Positions 14,131 through 24,372 of a stretch of DNA of 64,000 nucleotides are shown in pieces. A program made the translations under genes and the position numbers. The DNA lies in NCBI GenBank assembly GCA_022829145.1, contig CM040753.1, forward strand, positions 6,425,884 through 6,489,883, in the 5' to 3' direction. How positions within the stretch are numbered: the stretch's first letter is position 1; each line of letters opens with the position of its first letter. Origin of the DNA: Albula goreensis (Eukaryota > Chordata > Actinopteri > Albuliformes > Albulidae). Under the pieces are notes generated by a model. The model was not told where the DNA came from and did not search any database. It saw nothing but the letters and a program-made list of their open reading frames with translations.

Positions 14131-14134
14131 TCAC

Positions 14135-14266
14135 CAAGGGCTCCTTGTTCTTCACCAGTCGGATGATCTTCACAGAGTCCTCGTCGTCATCGATGTCGTC
14201 TGGTAGCGGCGGGAGCTCGGGGTCGTAGCTCTTCTGCGCTACGGTGTCATGGACGGAGAGCAGACC
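14135..14266 (-). CDS. mpp7: mpp7 coding exon 5 (linker and start of PDZ domain)
   Basis: 132 nt, 44 codons (residues 106-149): [20 protein letters not shown], then [20 protein letters not shown] and KEPL. Acceptor CCTCCCCATGCAG, donor TTG|GTGAGT, phase 0. The acidic DDIDDDED segment and [13 protein letters not shown] are hallmarks of the MPP3/MPP7 subgroup; the last residues lead into the PDZ carboxylate-binding loop (GATI in relatives), which belongs to the next exon. That exon was not recognised to the left, so it probably lies outside the window. Confidence 0.95.
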
Positions 14267-15322
14267 CTGCATGGGGAGGGAGGGTGGGGGGTTGGGGGTT
14301 AGACACTCTCAGTGGAAACATAAAAATACAAACAGAGTTTGTCACAGTTTAGGGCAGTGAGTTTACACAGTGCACATGTTGTGTTTTTCCGGAGTGCTCT
14401 TCCAGCCTTCAGTCACGGCGGTAGCCAGTGGCAGTCACAGGGACGTTTCTTCCAAGGCGTTCACACGCGATGAAGGCCTCTCGCAAGCATCAATTTACCA
14501 AAACTGACGCTTTGCCCCACAGCAAATAAGGAATGCTCTCTAAAAAAAAAAACGTTCCTGTTTTTTGACATGATTAGGCTCTGGTTTGCCTGCACAGGAG
14601 TTCCAGAACAGCGCTGATGTAAATTCTGTCACTTGGCAATATGAAACACCAGTTTTCATTACCGTACAAGACCCCAGCGTAATTCACAGTGATTAAAGGC
14701 AGTCGCTTGGCCCGTTCCGAAAGTACTAGGACATCTACAGTGGACCCAACGAGCCCCGCTGAGATTTACCGCATCTTTCAGCCTCGCATCAAGCAATGAA
14801 AACCCCCGCCAATCGCATGAGTCAAAACTCCACAACAAAAGGCTGACTGTATGCGAGAGCAGTCATGTTCTACAACACGCTTTTTGCAAACCAATTAACA
14901 ACCCATTACACCGGGTGTTTTTCGAAAACATTTTTTTTTATATAATTGAGGATAAATAAAGAAATGAAAAACCACACTTCAGGCACTTAAAAAAAAAAAA
15001 AAAACAACTGTAGTGGGTGGGGGCGAATAAAAAAATGTAAAAATAAAAAACACAAAAGCAGGCTGGCTGTTTTATTGCTTGGGAGCACGCTGCAATACAA
15101 CGTTCAAGATGTTACTAAGAGAGACCAGATGGGACAGGAGAGAAAAAACTGGTGCGGCATGCCCGAACTCCACTGGGAGTCTGCAGAACCAGGGAGAGGA
15201 GTAAACACCCATCTCCCACTCATCTCTATCTGTATCTGCCTGAGCGCAGAGTCACTGTGAGGCCACAACCACCAGCCTCCACTGCCACCGCTATCCACAG
15301 CTAAAAGACCTGCTATAACCAC

Positions 15323-15554
15323 AGGGAGAGGAGAGGAGGAGGAGGAGGAGAGGAGAGGAGGAGGAGAGGAGGAGAGGAGGAGGAGAGAGGAAGAGGGGGA
15401 CAAGAGGGGAGGAGAGGAGAGGAGAGGAGAGGAGAGGGAGGGGGAGGGAGGAGAGAGGAGAGGAGGGGAGGAGAGGACAGGAGAGGAAGAAGGGGAGAAG
15501 AGGGGAGGAGGAGAGGAGAGGAGAGAGGAGGGGGGGAGGAGAGGAGAGGAGAAA
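15323..15554 (+). repeat. 232-bp polypurine (GGA/GGAGA) tract
   Basis: The plus strand from 15323 to 15554 is purine at every position except C15401 and C15478. It is made of irregular GGA, GGAGA and GGGGA words with local mirror symmetry. Tracts like this can form intramolecular triplex (H-DNA) and are prone to length change. It is transcribed as polypyrimidine in the mpp7 pre-mRNA, about 1.1 kb after the... exon 5 side and 3 kb after exon 4. The serine/proline/leucine-rich ORFs across it are artefacts of composition. Confidence 0.95.
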
Positions 15555-16591
15555 CACCCCCCATCCTCAGGCCAGAACACAACCTGCCTCCCTCCCACTC
15601 CGCAATGGAACAAAAACCTTTCAGCGTAAATATTTTCTTAAGTTTCTGGTCCTTCCTGTGCCTTCTCCAGTATATTTTTCTCCTGGTACAAAAATACTTT
15701 GGTCTCTAGGTTTTCCTTTATTTTTCCCCAAAAACGCTATCAGGGTGGGGTGGTGGGTGTCTGCGCAGCAGTATCTCCCAGCTGGAGTAGAGATGCAGCC
15801 AATGGGTGAGCTTGGAGGCCGGGGCCACCCGCGGGCTAGCCTAGTGCTCCCCCAGGCACCAGCCCGCATATTTAAGCCCAATTAGGCTTCCTCTGAGCCG
15901 CCAGTCACACTCTGCACCTTTCAGCAGCCCCCCACAAAGGGGACGGGGGCCCACCACCGTCGCCGCTTTCATGCTCCCGAAAGGATCTGCGCTCAAGGAC
16001 CTTTTCCGCCATTAACCTCTTACTCGCTCCTTCCTCCGACCCATATCAATCAAGGCTAATATCCTCAACTTTCATTGTCTTATCATCGGTGTCTACCGTT
16101 CACCCCCCCACCGCCCCAGCCCTCCCTCCCCAGGCTGGCCCCGTTCCCCTGGTGGCTAATAACACCACAGCGAGTAATGGCTTGTAAAAACTCAGGATCA
16201 CAAGCAATGAAAGGTAATAACGATTCCGAGATGTTAATAGGTAGCACATGGCCGGGGTCCTTGCTTGTGGCTACCAACACACACGTTTGCAGTGATTTTT
16301 TTTTTTTCTTTTCTTTGCCTCCTTCTCTTCGGGCTCACACCAGGTTTCAGGGCTGATACCACTCAACTGAGCCTGCTGTGTCCCAGTAGCAGCGGCTCGC
16401 CCGTAACTGAACTGTGAGCCGATTTCCTCTTTTTAAATTAAACTGCCTGCAACGGCCACGCTGCTTGTTGAGAGCGACCAATGGCGGAATGTTCCGACAG
16501 TACGCAGCCTGCAGTTGCTACTTTAAATGCCTGTTTGTTTTCATTAGGAACGGTAGGATCCTAGAATAACAGCTGGGCTTGACAAAATAAA

Positions 16592-16609
16592 CCAAGAATG
16601 CATTCTTGG
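16592..16609. other. 18-bp perfect palindrome
   Basis: CCAAGAATGCATTCTTGG is identical to its reverse complement. It lies in unique, AT-rich sequence of intron 4. The inner AGAATGCATTCT is two back-to-back CATTCT (M-CAT/TEAD-like) half-sites around ATGCAT. A regulatory role is inference. Confidence 0.6.
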
Positions 16610-18039
16610 CAAGGACATCTCATTAATAGCAGTCTGTAATTTATGAAAATACTTTTTTCACCCGCTGCGTAAGGTGCACAAACTGTGCCATAACCCCCAC
16701 TTTCATGCTCTGAAGACGCTGTCAGGTGGCGGGCGACCCAGCACAGAGGCCCGTAAGCACAGCCTATGGTCGAGGCCCCAGCTACACCACACTCCTTGAA
16801 GAAACAGCCAGCCGCTATAATGGGCACTTTCATCACTGTAAATATTAGTCTTTCTAAGGAGGTTAATATGGATGAAATTTGTTTTCTCATGTGCGAATCA
16901 TAAAAGCGGGGGCAGGGGCGGGGCCGGGGGGGTGGGAGATGCTTAAAGCTTGATTTATGCCCCACCTCAGAGAAATGGATCATTTCAGCTCTAATTGAGA
17001 CTGATACAGTTACTATCGCACAGAGAGGCCATTCACGGCAGCCATCTGCTTGTGTTTTCGGGAGGCCATGATTTACGTGGTCGTGATCTGGTGTCAGGTG
17101 CCCTCGCAGACAGACCCAGGGTCGTCAGGGATGGTTTTTACGGAGTCCTCCGGCCTCCTCTCGCTCTTAAAAAAAATTTGCATTCCAGTCTCCTTTCGCT
17201 GCAGGAAATCGCATCTCGAACACAGCGTATTTTGGCCTTCAGGACAGAGGCAGCCGGGATGTTTAACGTATGGATCGGGTGTGATGATCGGACCAGGTAT
17301 GTCAAGTCTATGCCGCTCCCGCGCAAGAACTAGAAAAGCGTGATTGGTTTCCAAAGAGCAGTGTTTTGACAGAATTTGCGGTTGTCTGTCAAGCTCACCA
17401 AGCCTGTGAATTCAGAGACAAATCGCTGTGACATTATGTGAGGAGCAGCGACTGGCAGCCGCCTCTCCCAGCATCACTCACTGAATATCAATCAGACGGA
17501 GGTGCGGAGAGTGGGGGGGAAAGAGACAGCAAGGAATCTTTAGCAGCACCAAAAAACTTAATGCGCATCAAGAAGTAGTCGATCCATCTCTCAGTTACAG
17601 TCGATTTGTCTAATTTCCTCTTCTCCCTCCTCCGCCGAACGCGCTGCCATTTGACGCCATTCATCTTGTTATCGTCTCCAGAGGAACGGCGTTCTGTTGC
17701 TCTGCCATGTGTGGCGTGACACGAGACGCTCTGATTGAGTGTGTTTTCTCTGGCTGCGCGCGGCTCGCTCTGATGTGCCTCGGAATAGATCTTTCTAAAA
17801 ATCTTTCCGTTTGAGGCAGGACTGTTTTTTTTGGTTTTGCCTGGTGTCTGACAGGTGGAAAGACAGTGAGGGAGAAGACGCTGTCATGGGGGACAGGGAG
17901 CTGAGGCTGAAGGCTGCCCAAAGCTGGGACTGATGGGGCTGACGTTTGGAGACGCAGCACCCCGTTCCCGCCACACGATGCTGATGATGAAGCCACGAGG
18001 GCTATGATTCATTAGAGGCCGTCCTGTACACGGAGAGGG

Positions 18040-18124
18040 TATGTGTGTGTGACACAGTGTGTGTGAGGCACAATCAGTGTGTGTGTGTGTGTGTGAGGCA
18101 CAAACAGTGTGTGTGAGACAGTGT

Positions 18125-18160
<36 letters not shown>

Positions 18161-18332
18161 GTGAGTGTGAGACACAGGGTAGATGAGAGACAGTGTATGT
18201 GTGTGTGTGTGTGTGAGAGACAGAGAGAGAGAGAGAGTGAGTGTGAGACACAGGGTAGATGAGAGACAGTGTCTGTGTGTGTATGTGTGTGTGTGTGAGA
18301 GAGAGAGAGAGAAAGACAGTGTGTGTGTGCGA
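18040..18332 (+). repeat. GT/GA compound microsatellite
   Basis: Alternating (GT)n and (GA)n blocks with a repeated segment of roughly 75 bp (GTGTGAGACACAGGGTAGAT occurs at about 18166 and 18241). It continues directly into the 22-bp array next to exon 4. Confidence 0.9.
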
Positions 18333-18503
18333 CACAGAGTGTGTGAGACACAGACACAGAGTGTGCGAGACACAGACGCAGAGTGTGCGAGACACAGACA
18401 CAGAGTGTGCGAGACACAGACACAGAGTGTGCGAGACACAGACACAGAGTGTGCGAGACACAGACACAGAGTGTGCGAGACACAGACACAGAGTGTGTGA
18501 GAC
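18333..18503 (+). repeat. 22-bp tandem array next to the exon 4 donor
   Basis: Copies of GTGTGCGAGACACAGACACA plus GA recur at exact 22-bp steps starting at 18339, 18361, 18383, 18405, 18427, 18449, 18471 and, partially, 18493. The array ends about 12 bp from exon 4, so on the gene strand it begins immediately after the splice donor GTGAGGAACCC. Confidence 0.95.
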
Positions 18504-18515
18504 CGGGTTCCTCAC

Positions 18516-18596
18516 CTTGACGTGGGGTTTGGCCAGCAGTTTGAGAAGCTCTCTGATCTCAGCACTGACCGCTTTACTCTGCAGCTCCTGAGCCAG
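18516..18596 (-). CDS. mpp7: mpp7 coding exon 4 (second L27 domain)
   Basis: 81 nt, 27 codons (residues 79-105): LAQELQSKAVSAEIRELLKL then LAKPHVK. Acceptor TCCATCTTCATCGCTCAG, donor AAG|GTGAGG, phase 0 on both sides. It forms the main helices of the C-terminal L27 domain, the part of MPP7 that binds LIN7. In intron 4, on the gene strand, a 22-bp tandem repeat array starts only about 12 nt after the donor. The frame continues into GT-rich intron sequence without an early stop, which produces long spurious ORFs of low-complexity residues. Confidence 0.95.
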
Positions 18597-19100
18597 CTGA
18601 GCGATGAAGATGGAGAGACAGAGAGAGAGGAAGAGAAAGCAAGAGAGAAAGCAAGAGAGAGAGAGGGAAAGAGAGAGAGAAAGTGTTAGCTGTAGCATCA
18701 CTCCACATGCCTCATCACCCACACCATGGGAATATACATTGATGGAGGTCGTTACTGCGGCCTGCATGAGGGAAAACAGCCCATAAATCTCGGCTCATCC
18801 CGCTCCCGGTCCTGACGGGGCTGGGCTGAGTCAGGCCTAACCGGGCCTGGGGGTACGTGGGGTCATCCCTGGCCGGCCACCCGTTCCCTGATTTACGGTG
18901 GGCAGGCGCAGATGAAGCGTGGTCTGACAAAGCGAGCGGACAAAGGGCCGCTTGTGCGGGACCCGGATCTGAAGCGTCCGGACGCCGTCTGCGGCAGGGC
19001 CAGCGCTCTTCAGCGAGCACCGGCGAAAATTCACATGGCTTCTGAGAATTATCCCGCTGGCAGGGAGGAAGGGGGGATGAAATGGGGCAGGAAGAGAGAA

Positions 19101-19101
<1 letters not shown>

Positions 19102-19139
<38 letters not shown>

Positions 19140-19240
19140 AGCATGCACGCACGCACATACACTCACACGCATACAAACGTGCACAGACACACAACACACA
19201 AAAGTACACGTGCACATGCACGCACATGCACTTGCAAACG

Positions 19241-19301
<61 letters not shown>

Positions 19302-19571
19302 CACACAAACCAATGTGCTTTGATACAGGCTCTCATACTCATACACAAAACCACAAATGTCCCCACGCACACACAGACACACAAATAAAGACACAAAAAA
19401 ACTTTGTCTATAGTTTATGAAACAATAGAGCATAAATGTCCTTGACACAGATGTTCAATGTACCTCAGATATGTGAATAGCCTACCACACACAAAATAAA
19501 CACACATAAAAGTGCAAGCACTACACACACAAGCACAAACTACACACACACACGGGTGCACAAACACACAA

Positions 19572-19655
<84 letters not shown>

Positions 19656-19690
19656 GTGCACAAACACACACACACACACACACACACACA
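19102..19690 (+). repeat. (CA)n microsatellite cluster
   Basis: Three long CA runs (19102-19136, 19243-19300, 19547-19690) with CA-rich sequence between. The segment CACGGGTGCACAAACACACA occurs twice, at 19551 and 19651, exactly 100 bp apart, which points to a tandem duplication within the array. Confidence 0.95.
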
Positions 19691-20858
19691 GCGCCACCTG
19701 CTGCCTGCAGCAAACGTGCGCAGGCTCTCTGGGCTGCCTCGGTCAGGCCTCCGCTGCCGTGCCGCTGCGCTCTCTGTGTGAGCCGTGGGCTGTAATGGTG
19801 ATGAATATAGTGCTGAAGAGCAGGGAGGACGTGGGGGGTGAGTAATGACCTCTGGGTGAGGTAAGAGAGCTGGAGGAGGGGGCGAGGGGGGGTTAATGAA
19901 AGGCTCAGCTGTGGCTGGGGGCCTGTCATCCCGTCCAACTACCACCCGCCCCCACCCAAATCTCCTAGGTGCCCCCTCCTCTTCTACAGCGTACCTCTGT
20001 CAACGTAGTGCTCACTCCTGACTGTGTGGACTGTTCCACTACCAGCGTTCCCTGGGTTTAAAAACGTTCTTATGATTTATGCCTGCTGTGGTCCGGCTAA
20101 AACCCATGCCCCCCCACCCACAATTCTGTAACCCCTCCACCCCACTGCCCCCCACAAATGCCACAGTCCACTCCATCAAGCGTAAAAGGCTGCCACCACC
20201 AGCCCACAGTCACGGACCGGAGTGTGAGGAGGTCAGGCTGCCCATAGGTGGAATGCAGACCAAACAATGTGAGGACTGTATGGAAAGACACACGTGTCAG
20301 GTGGAGGTGAAGGTGTGGGTGGAGGATGGTGGGGGGGTGGGGTTCGTTTGAGCACATAACACTGTTCATACATCAACCTCGTCAACCTGTTAACGATTAC
20401 CGAGAGACAACCCATACACTTTTCCACCCCGTTTATTGTCTTCTTAAAAGGCCCTTGTTTCCAGAACGGTAAGGGAGGAAAGGCTGGGCGGCGAGAGATT
20501 GAAAGATGAGCCCGGCGTCTGACAGGGCGGTGTGTATTATTACCCATGATCCCTCAGTCATATCACAGTTTCCATCCTCGCCGGTCATGTGCGCTTCCCC
20601 ACGGCCCCTCCTCTGAAAACATATATAACTCTGCAGTGTGGCTTTGCCTGTTTGCACAGCTAAGCTACGGCCCCCCTACCTCTGTCTTACGCATATTTGG
20701 ACAGGCGTAATCTTGAGCTCGTAGTTTGCTTTTCCAGCGGCCCTCGAAACCAATTACTTTATTTAAAACATAAATCAGACGAACACAGCTCCATTTAAAT
20801 TACAGATGTCTTTTCCAATAACACTTGGGGGATATATGAGTGTGCATGTGTGTATGTA

Positions 20859-20889
<31 letters not shown>

Positions 20890-21508
20890 AAGAAAGACAG
20901 AGAGAGATGGATAGAGATAGACAGAGTATATTTACCCAAAGACCAGATTTAAGCCTACAGAAAACTAGCAAGCAAAAATCAGAAGCTCAATTGCCAGCTG
21001 AACACTTTGTGGGCATTACAGATATAAGTTTTAAGTTGATAAAACAATCATGCACAAGTGTCGGCCCATTTCTTGATTAATAAATACACTGTACACGTGT
21101 GTGTGCAGCTATGCGAAGTACAAAGGTTTACAGTACTTTACATTCTGCCTGGCAGGCATGTTCTCCACACCACACTTCCCATAATGCCCCTCACAGTCCC
21201 TCGCTTGCCTCCATTCACAGTTAAAGGAGGTGAATATCAGTCTGCAGTTGCTTTCTTTTTTTGTTTTTGGACATTATGCCACGAGAGCACGGTGGCAGTG
21301 CAGGTGACTGCGCTGTTTCTGCTGCAGTCATTGTGCGCAGGTCATCTGCACAGCAGTCCGCAGCTGAGCTTCACTCAGCCACAGCAAGCCGAGCATCCCC
21401 CCTGAGTCTGCTCCATGCCACACAGCCCTCTAAATTGTTGATTTAGCAGTAACAACCCAGCTCTGTGTCCACAGTGGCAGGCAGGACATGCTTCTCTCTG
21501 ACCAGCCT

Positions 21509-21681
21509 TGGTACGGTTACATGTATGCATTTACCAGACACCCTTGCCCAGAGCAATTTAAACAGTTTACATTTCACCCCTCTATCAACTTATGTAGTAT
21601 ATACAGCAGTACCCTACATGGAATCAAACGCTGGAGTTATAAGCCTGACTCCTTAAGCACCAAAACTACACTGTCACTTTG
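21509..21681 (-). mobile_element. degenerate tRNA-derived SINE
   Basis: On the minus strand, a tRNA-like head (TAGTTTTGGTGCTTAAGGAG as box A region and GCGTTTGATTCCATG as box B region) is followed, about 100 bp on, by a tail whose plus-strand form is GCATTTACCAGACACCCTTG then CCCAGAGCAATTTAAA. This matches the common fish SINE tail that reads as GCATTTGGCAGACGCTTTTATCCAAAGCGACTT. It is heavily mutated. Confidence 0.65.
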
Positions 21682-21876
21682 TGGAGGCACCCAACATGCT
21701 GTGGGATAAGTACCTCCCCTCCGATCAGCCAAAGAGAGGGAGGACAGAGGGTGATCTTGCAGTGACTGGCAACAGGTGTTGGTGTCAGAGTGTTTCAGGT
21801 CTTGGCGCAGTTGAAAGCATCCCTATAATGACTGTGGGCTGATCCCTTTGCCATGAGATACAGTGTACTCCCTGGG

Positions 21877-21888
21877 GCCATCTGGTGG
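21877..21888 (-). promoter_or_regulatory. CTCF-like motif
   Basis: The minus strand reads GGCCACCAGATGGCCCC, a good match to the CTCF core CCASYAGRKGGCRS. It sits within intron 3. Binding is not shown by sequence alone. Confidence 0.4.
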
Positions 21889-22795
21889 CCAGCACATGGA
21901 CTACACACAGCTGGTTCCTGACCTCCCATTCTGAAGACCTGTGAGCTGGAGGGAACAAGTAAGTGGCTCCTTTGAACCGGTTATCTGGACAGAAGTGTTG
22001 TAAAGATGAGCTGGTGAAAGGGGCGGGGCAGCTAAGATGATTGACACAGGTGTGAGTGGAGGTGCAGCTGTGTTATTTGGAACAGGTTCATTGGATACTA
22101 CTGTTTTGCTGTTGTGTTAGAGATCACAGCCATTGGAGGACTGGAGCTGAAAGGACTAGGGCCAATGGGACGCCATCAATCAGCTAAGAGGGTTCAAACT
22201 CATCTGCACACAGGCAGGGGTGGAACAGGGTTCAGCCGCTGTTTTATGCTCAAACATAAATTAAACCTGCATTACTGAAACTCAAAACTGAAATGCATTT
22301 TAGACAAAAAAAACCTCTCAGTTTGATATTCAGAACTACTTCCATGGTTTCAATGTGGTAATGTGCCATAAAGGAATACTTTTCAAAAATACCCAAGTGC
22401 TCTGAGTAATTTGGTAGCTTTGACATTTTTTTAACCATGATAAAATGGTTCAAGATTTTAGCCTGATATCGGATAATCCCTGAGTGAGATTATAAAAACC
22501 TTTTTAAGGGTGAAGACCAAATTTAAAAGCGTAAAAAAAAAAAAAAAACAGGACATAGTAAGTCACCAAGAAATCCAAAATGGGCACTTGCAACTGTCCA
22601 TAGGGGGAAGATGAAAGAGCAAAAGAGAACCATATGAAAATGTGCCAGTGCTCTTTGCAGTCTGCTTATAAACCTGCTGGAACTTGGTGACCTGGGTCTG
22701 TCTGAACTGGGCACTCCAGGGGAGCTGACAAGGTTCTTTTTCATGACTAGTCATTCTTCCCCTGCTGTGTGACAATATGGCTATCTGGTGTAGTT

Positions 22796-23035
22796 CCAGG
22801 CCTCATGACCTCACAGTGGAGAGAGATGTAAGAATGCTGGGGTACTGGCCCCTATGACTTCACAGAGGATGGAGCGGTTCGGATTTTTTTTGACCTCATA
22901 CTGAGGAGAGCTGTTCTGGGCTTTATGACCTCACAGTGGAGTGAGCTGTTCTGGGCTTTATGACCTCACAGCGGAGAGAGTTATATTCAAGGTGATGTTC
23001 TGGGTATTATGACCTCACGGAGGACAGATCTGTGT
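22796..23035 (+). repeat. 35-bp minisatellite (GACCTCACAGTGGAG units)
   Basis: Degenerate tandem units containing TTATGACCTCACAGTGGAG followed by TGTTCTGGGCTT. GACCTCA starts at 22892, 22927 and 22962 (35-bp spacing), with more diverged copies at about 22806, 22855 and 23011. Confidence 0.8.
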
Positions 23036-24294
23036 TGTGAAGGGAGACTGGACAGACCTGTGTCTGGCAGCGCCCCTGTCGTCTCATCCTGGCTAAAAAG
23101 AACAGAAAGCCTTTCCTAAAGAAACATTCTGGAATGCATGCTGCCAGCCAGTCTGTAAAAGCCAGAGGGTTTGAGTGGATATGTTTTTTTTCCCCTCTCT
23201 CTGTCGTGCTCTGTCTCCCCCACCCCCTTTCTGATTCACGACTAATTACGATGATATATTGCCATGCTTACTTTAAAAGAAGAGAAATACTCTAAAGTAC
23301 TTTGATTACAATAAACAGACCCAGGGATTTAAACAAAACCACAGATCATTAAACCATGGGCTTTTCCCGTTCCCTCTTCCAGACGACCCCTTTCGGTTTA
23401 TACAGGTGTGTATGCAATACAGACGCATGTTACGTTTAATGATCAACAGGAGGAGCAGAGACAGTGCTTCTCGGGGCTTATTTTTTTACAATTCAGTGGA
23501 AGAGAAGGGGGAGAGGGGGGTGGGTCAGAACGTTGACTGCAGGAAATGAACCGTTCCATCAGAGCTGACAGATCGCATCGTTTATTTCTCGGCTCGCGAT
23601 GGCCGCCTGAACAGGGAGACAGGGGTCGATAAATCACGGACGAGCCGCGTAACGCAGGTAACGTCACGACGGCTCATCTCACTTTTATTTATATCGCACG
23701 CTTCATTTCTTTTGTTTTATCTGTCGTTTGTCTGGTCCTGTCAGCCTGGGCCGACGCTCACATCCGTCTCTATTTTTGCCTGCGCATTCTTGGACTGGGA
23801 CGTTTCGGCTGAAGTATCCTGTTGAATGACAGCGGGACGGTCCCGCAGGGGTATGGAGCTGGCCTTTCTGTTCCATGCTAAAATGTAGTGGGGGAGGGGT
23901 GTCAGTTGGTGGGTTTTTTGGGGTGGGGTTCCCTCAAAGCTCTGCTCTGTTTGTGGAGTAAGAGGGGGACTTGCATTGGAGGGCTCTGGTTTTGGGGGAA
24001 ATGGGAGGAAGATCAACAATAAAACCTCATTTAGCTTCATTCTAATGGCATGCTTGAAAATTAGGGGGGTCTGGGGTGTCTAGGAACCCTCAAAAATATG
24101 AAAGTAACTTTGGGTGGTCCCCCATTTTGTCATTATACTAATATAATTAGCCTTTGTATGCTTCCATGGGTCATCAATATGTCAAACCACCACCTGAAAC
24201 TCACCCTACCCCCCACGCCCCTCATCAATTTCTCTACTAAGGGTAATTGTGAACCCTGAGGGACCGAGGCACGTTAGGGGGAAGAGAGGCTTAC

Positions 24295-24372
24295 CTCGTG
24301 GGCCAGGGTCCCGGCGCTGTCCAGGACCGGAGCAGGACTCTGGTCCTCATACTTCTGCAGCCTCTCGTGGAT
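24295..24372 (-). CDS. mpp7: mpp7 coding exon 3 (end of L27-1, start of L27-2)
   Basis: 78 nt, 26 codons (residues 53-78): IHERLQKYEDQSPAPVLDSA then GTLAHE. Acceptor TTCTCCTCTTTCAG, donor GAG|GTAAGC, both phase 0. It corresponds to the IHEKL..YE.Q.P.P.L stretch conserved in p55-type MAGUKs. The exon is a multiple of three, so skipping it would keep frame but remove the junction between the two L27 domains. Confidence 0.95.

Larger units (their letters stand above)
1..14134 (-). other. mpp7: mpp7 intron 5 (partial, runs off the left edge)
   Basis: No further MPP7 exon was recognised here; the PDZ-encoding exon with its conserved RGGAADRSG-type motif is not seen on the minus strand. Content: mixed unique sequence with G/C homopolymer runs (230-350, 2170-2200, 4050-4120), short (GA)n at 2838-2881, a (GT)n at 6008-6050 followed by a repeat tail, AT-rich unique sequence at 5584-5960 that looks like a possible regulatory element, short AGCCAA-type repetition at 8070-8135, a GC-rich patch at 8620-8720, a GA-rich block at 12355-12590 and 12886-12930, and a LINE relic at 13.1-13.8 kb. 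ORFs of 60-240 codons here are low-complexity or unsupported by any family resemblance. Confidence 0.7.
14267..18515 (-). other. mpp7: mpp7 intron 4
   Basis: About 4.25 kb between exons 4 and 5. From left to right it holds unique AT-rich sequence with A-runs (14530-15070), the 232-bp polypurine tract (15323-15554), non-repetitive sequence at 15.6-17.6 kb that includes an 18-bp perfect palindrome at 16592, and a GT/GA compound microsatellite passing into a 22-bp tandem array (18040-18503). No coding sequence was recognised. Confidence 0.75.
18597..24294 (-). other. mpp7: mpp7 intron 3
   Basis: About 5.7 kb. It starts on the gene strand with unique sequence, then a 35-bp minisatellite (22796-23035), a CTCF-like motif (21877-21888), a SINE relic (21509-21681), a short GT/GA tract (20845-20905), and a large CA microsatellite cluster (19100-19690). 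A (GA)n tract at 18610-18683 lies just upstream of the exon 4 acceptor. The cysteine/valine-rich and histidine/threonine-rich ORFs in this region are translations of the CA repeats and are not genes. Confidence 0.75.

Noticed and set aside
15104..15613. Ser/Pro/Leu-rich minus-strand ORFs up to 169 codons
   Set aside because: Produced by the polypurine tract, open in all three frames.
17884..18767. Minus-strand ORFs of about 200-250 codons with CVCVSHTLCL-type repeats
   Set aside because: They read through GT/GA arrays next to exon 4. Only the 27 codons at 18516-18596 are supported as coding.
19690..19705. CTCF-like GCGCCACCTGCTGCC
   Set aside because: Mismatch in the TGG end of the reversed core and adjacent to a CA array; not convincing.
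19082..19945. His/Thr-rich and Cys/Val-rich ORFs
   Set aside because: Translations of (CA)n microsatellites.
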